Source: Thiotrichales bacterium
GTDB lineage: Bacteria > Pseudomonadota > Gammaproteobacteria > HK1
Assembly (NCBI GenBank): GCA_026709935.1
Contig: JAPOSC010000014.1
Coordinates: forward strand, 1-48,317
DNA length: 48,317 nucleotides
Reading direction: 5' to 3'
In this document: positions 47,190 through 48,317 of the stretch, in pieces
Numbering within the stretch: the stretch's first letter is position 1
Layout of the letters: each line of letters opens with the position of its first letter
Notes under the pieces: model-generated
The model's input: the letters and a program-made list of their open reading frames with translations, nothing else
What the model was told of the DNA's origin: nothing
The model's database searches: none
Made by a program: the position numbers and the translations under genes

Positions 47190-47882
47190 ATGGCTTGGTT
47201 CCTGTTCATAGATGAAAGCGGTCACGACCGCGTCGCATCGCCCTACGAGGTCCTGGCCGGCGTTGCAATCCAGGATCGGGCGCTGCGCGAACTTGTCGGC
47301 TGTCTCCACGACGCCGAGTTCGACGCGTTCGGGCGGCGTTATAGCGACGGACACCGCGAGCTCAAGGGCTCCGTTCTGCTGAAGAGAAAGGTCTTTCGCC
47401 ACCGGGAACTAAACGTCGAGTTCGACCCGGCGGACATTCCCGCGCTCGCCAAGGCTGCTCTCGATGACGGCGCCCGTGCCGACGCCTCCATGCTCAAAGC
47501 TCTGGCGGTGGCGAAGCTGCATTATGTCGCCTCGGTTTTTGACATCTGCGCCCGGTTCGACTGCCGTGCGTTTGCCAGCATCGTCGAGACCGACGCCCCT
47601 CGGACGACGGATAGTGGCCTGCGCAAGGACTACGCCTATCTGTTCGAGAGATTCTTCTACTTTCTGGAGGACAACAACGTCGGGGAGCAGGGAATCGTCG
47701 TATTCGACGAGGTCGAGAAATCGAAGAGCCACCTGCTGATCGACCAGATGCATCGATACTTCGCGCAAACGGCAGTGGGCCGCCGTCGGGCGAGCCGCAT
47801 CATCCCCGAGCCCTTCTTCGTGCACAGCGACATGACCACCGGTGTGCAGATCGCAGATCTCGTCGCCTACGTCATCTCCTGA
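47190..47882 (+). CDS. DUF3800 protein, cut short by TGA
   Basis: 230 residues visible. It begins with the DUF3800 signature FIDESGHD and reaches the second conserved region DMTTGVQIADLVAYVIS, where a TGA stops it. DUF3800 proteins have an RNase H-like fold and may act on nucleic acids; several sit in defence or mobile contexts. The same frame continues for 60 codons after the TGA with a C-terminus typical of the family (see next entry), so this gene has probably suffered one nonsense change. Divergent from secB by 91 nt. Confidence 0.85.
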   Translation: MAWFLFIDESGHDRVASPYEVLAGVAIQDRALRELVGCLHDAEFDAFGRRYSDGHRELKGSVLLKRKVFRHRELNVEFDPADIPALAKAALDDGARADASMLKALAVAKLHYVASVFDICARFDCRAFASIVETDAPRTTDSGLRKDYAYLFERFFYFLEDNNVGEQGIVVFDEVEKSKSHLLIDQMHRYFAQTAVGRRRASRIIPEPFFVHSDMTTGVQIADLVAYVIS

Positions 47883-48065
47883 GGCTTCCGCATGCCCCGC
47901 ATGACCAAGCCTGCCCGGGAGGAGCTGTCACCATTCGCGAACCGGATCGCCCGATTGCGTTACCGGGCTGTGCGCGAAAGACTTGGCAATCCCGAATTCG
48001 AGATCTGGAGTTTCGCGCACCTCAGCGATCTGCGGACACAGGCCGAACGCAACGAGGATGCATGA
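47883..48065 (+). pseudogene. C-terminal remnant of the DUF3800 gene
   Basis: In frame after the TGA at 47880-47882 come 60 codons reading GFRMPRMTKPAREEL, then NRIARLRYRAVRE, then NPEFEIWSFAHLSDLR, up to a normal TGA at 48063. In intact relatives as I recall them, the position of the TGA is Trp (ISWGF). One change from TGG to TGA would explain the break; a sequencing error is the main alternative. Confidence 0.75.
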
Positions 48066-48080
48066 GGAAGAAAAAAGGCA

Positions 48081-48317
48081 ATGGAGCACCGGAGCACCCC
48101 AAAGCCTCCGCAGGCAATCCTCGTTACATCCCCGGAGGATGTCAAGCCTCTTTCCTGCTACGACCGTCGCGGCGGGATCGACTCCGACAAGCTGGAGGCA
48201 GTGCGCAAGCGTCTCGGAATCGAGGGCGACGGCGGTGGTTGGCCGGAGGAGTTCGACGATCCCGCGTTCAGCCGCCGCGTGCTCAGCCTCGACGACGAGC
48301 AGGCGGACCGGCTATGC
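48081..48317 (+). CDS. Unrecognised protein, 3' end beyond the window
   Basis: The ATG at 48081 opens 79 codons to the right edge. The reading is protein-like: TPKPPQAILVTSPEDVKPLS, a charged part (DSDKLEAVRKRLGIEGD), then WPEEFDDPAFSRRVLSLDDE. AGGAAG is about 11 nt upstream. The alternative ATG at 48062 overlaps the previous stop but reads as Arg-rich noise. I do not recognise it. Confidence 0.55.
   Translation, partial: MEHRSTPKPPQAILVTSPEDVKPLSCYDRRGGIDSDKLEAVRKRLGIEGDGGGWPEEFDDPAFSRRVLSLDDEQADRLC

Noticed and set aside
47880-47882. UGA read as Trp or selenocysteine in the DUF3800 gene
   Set aside because: TGA ends many intact genes here (for example at 2398, 4803 and 39925), and no selenocysteine hairpin was seen; a nonsense change is simpler.

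Overview
The window is about 48 kb of high-GC DNA with dense genes and short gaps. Several things point to a free-living or host-associated, probably marine, Pseudomonadota (Proteobacteria): Tat-exported solute-binding proteins, SecB, a 1,640-residue NAD-glutamate dehydrogenase, a three-domain DsbD with a TlpA partner, and many ABC transporters. I cannot separate Alpha- from Gammaproteobacteria from this sequence alone. There is no rRNA, tRNA, CRISPR array, transposase or phage gene that I can recognise. Genetic code 11 fits, because TGA is the normal stop of many genes.

Layout. (i) 1-5120, minus strand: a periplasmic thiol-redox operon running cytochrome c, DsbD, TlpA-like thioredoxin, and a DUF255 thioredoxin-fold protein cut by the left edge. 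(ii) 5481-9776, plus strand: a YeeE/YedE sulfur transporter, a lone Rieske ferredoxin, a TrpD2-like phosphoribosyltransferase and an MFS carrier. (iii) 9955-14152: a secreted DUF1223 protein, a small coiled-coil membrane protein, an SDR, CysQ and a quinone oxidoreductase, the last two overlapping by ATGA. (iv) 14331-24574: HutH, an ornithine-cyclodeaminase-family protein and a PhnD-like protein on the minus strand, facing a Dpp/Opp-type ABC system (binding protein, two permeases, one fused double ATPase) on the plus strand. This looks like amino-acid or peptide scavenging. (v) 24867-34306: an unknown small protein, a non-pyrrolysine MttB homologue, a five-gene ABC importer with two MalK-type ATPases, and a divergent methylthioribose kinase (MtnK). 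This looks like uptake and processing of a methylated or sugar-like compound. (vi) 34415-45962: a RecD2-like helicase, a UMF1 transporter, a PLP decarboxylase, a second ornithine-cyclodeaminase-family protein and the large NAD-GDH. (vii) 46284-48317: a 58-residue membrane/coiled-coil protein, SecB, a DUF3800 gene broken by one TGA, and an unknown gene cut by the right edge.

The most unusual content is in small repeated structures, not in the genes. Four intergenic gaps carry copies of one imperfect palindrome of about 50-58 bp (5416, 11283, 17248, 40898). Its asymmetric centre is conserved, and all four copies can be read in the same orientation relative to a downstream gene. A second family is made of degenerate 12-bp tandem arrays. 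They sit in gaps (8374, 10778, 20285, 22382) and also inside coding regions in frame, giving four-residue repeats in the TrpD2-like N-terminus (7183) and in a loop of the decarboxylase (39079). There are also a perfect 8 x 7-bp repeat (17118) and a 16-bp array (24612) that covers an aborted start after the Dpp ATPase. These are the best candidates for undescribed biology here.
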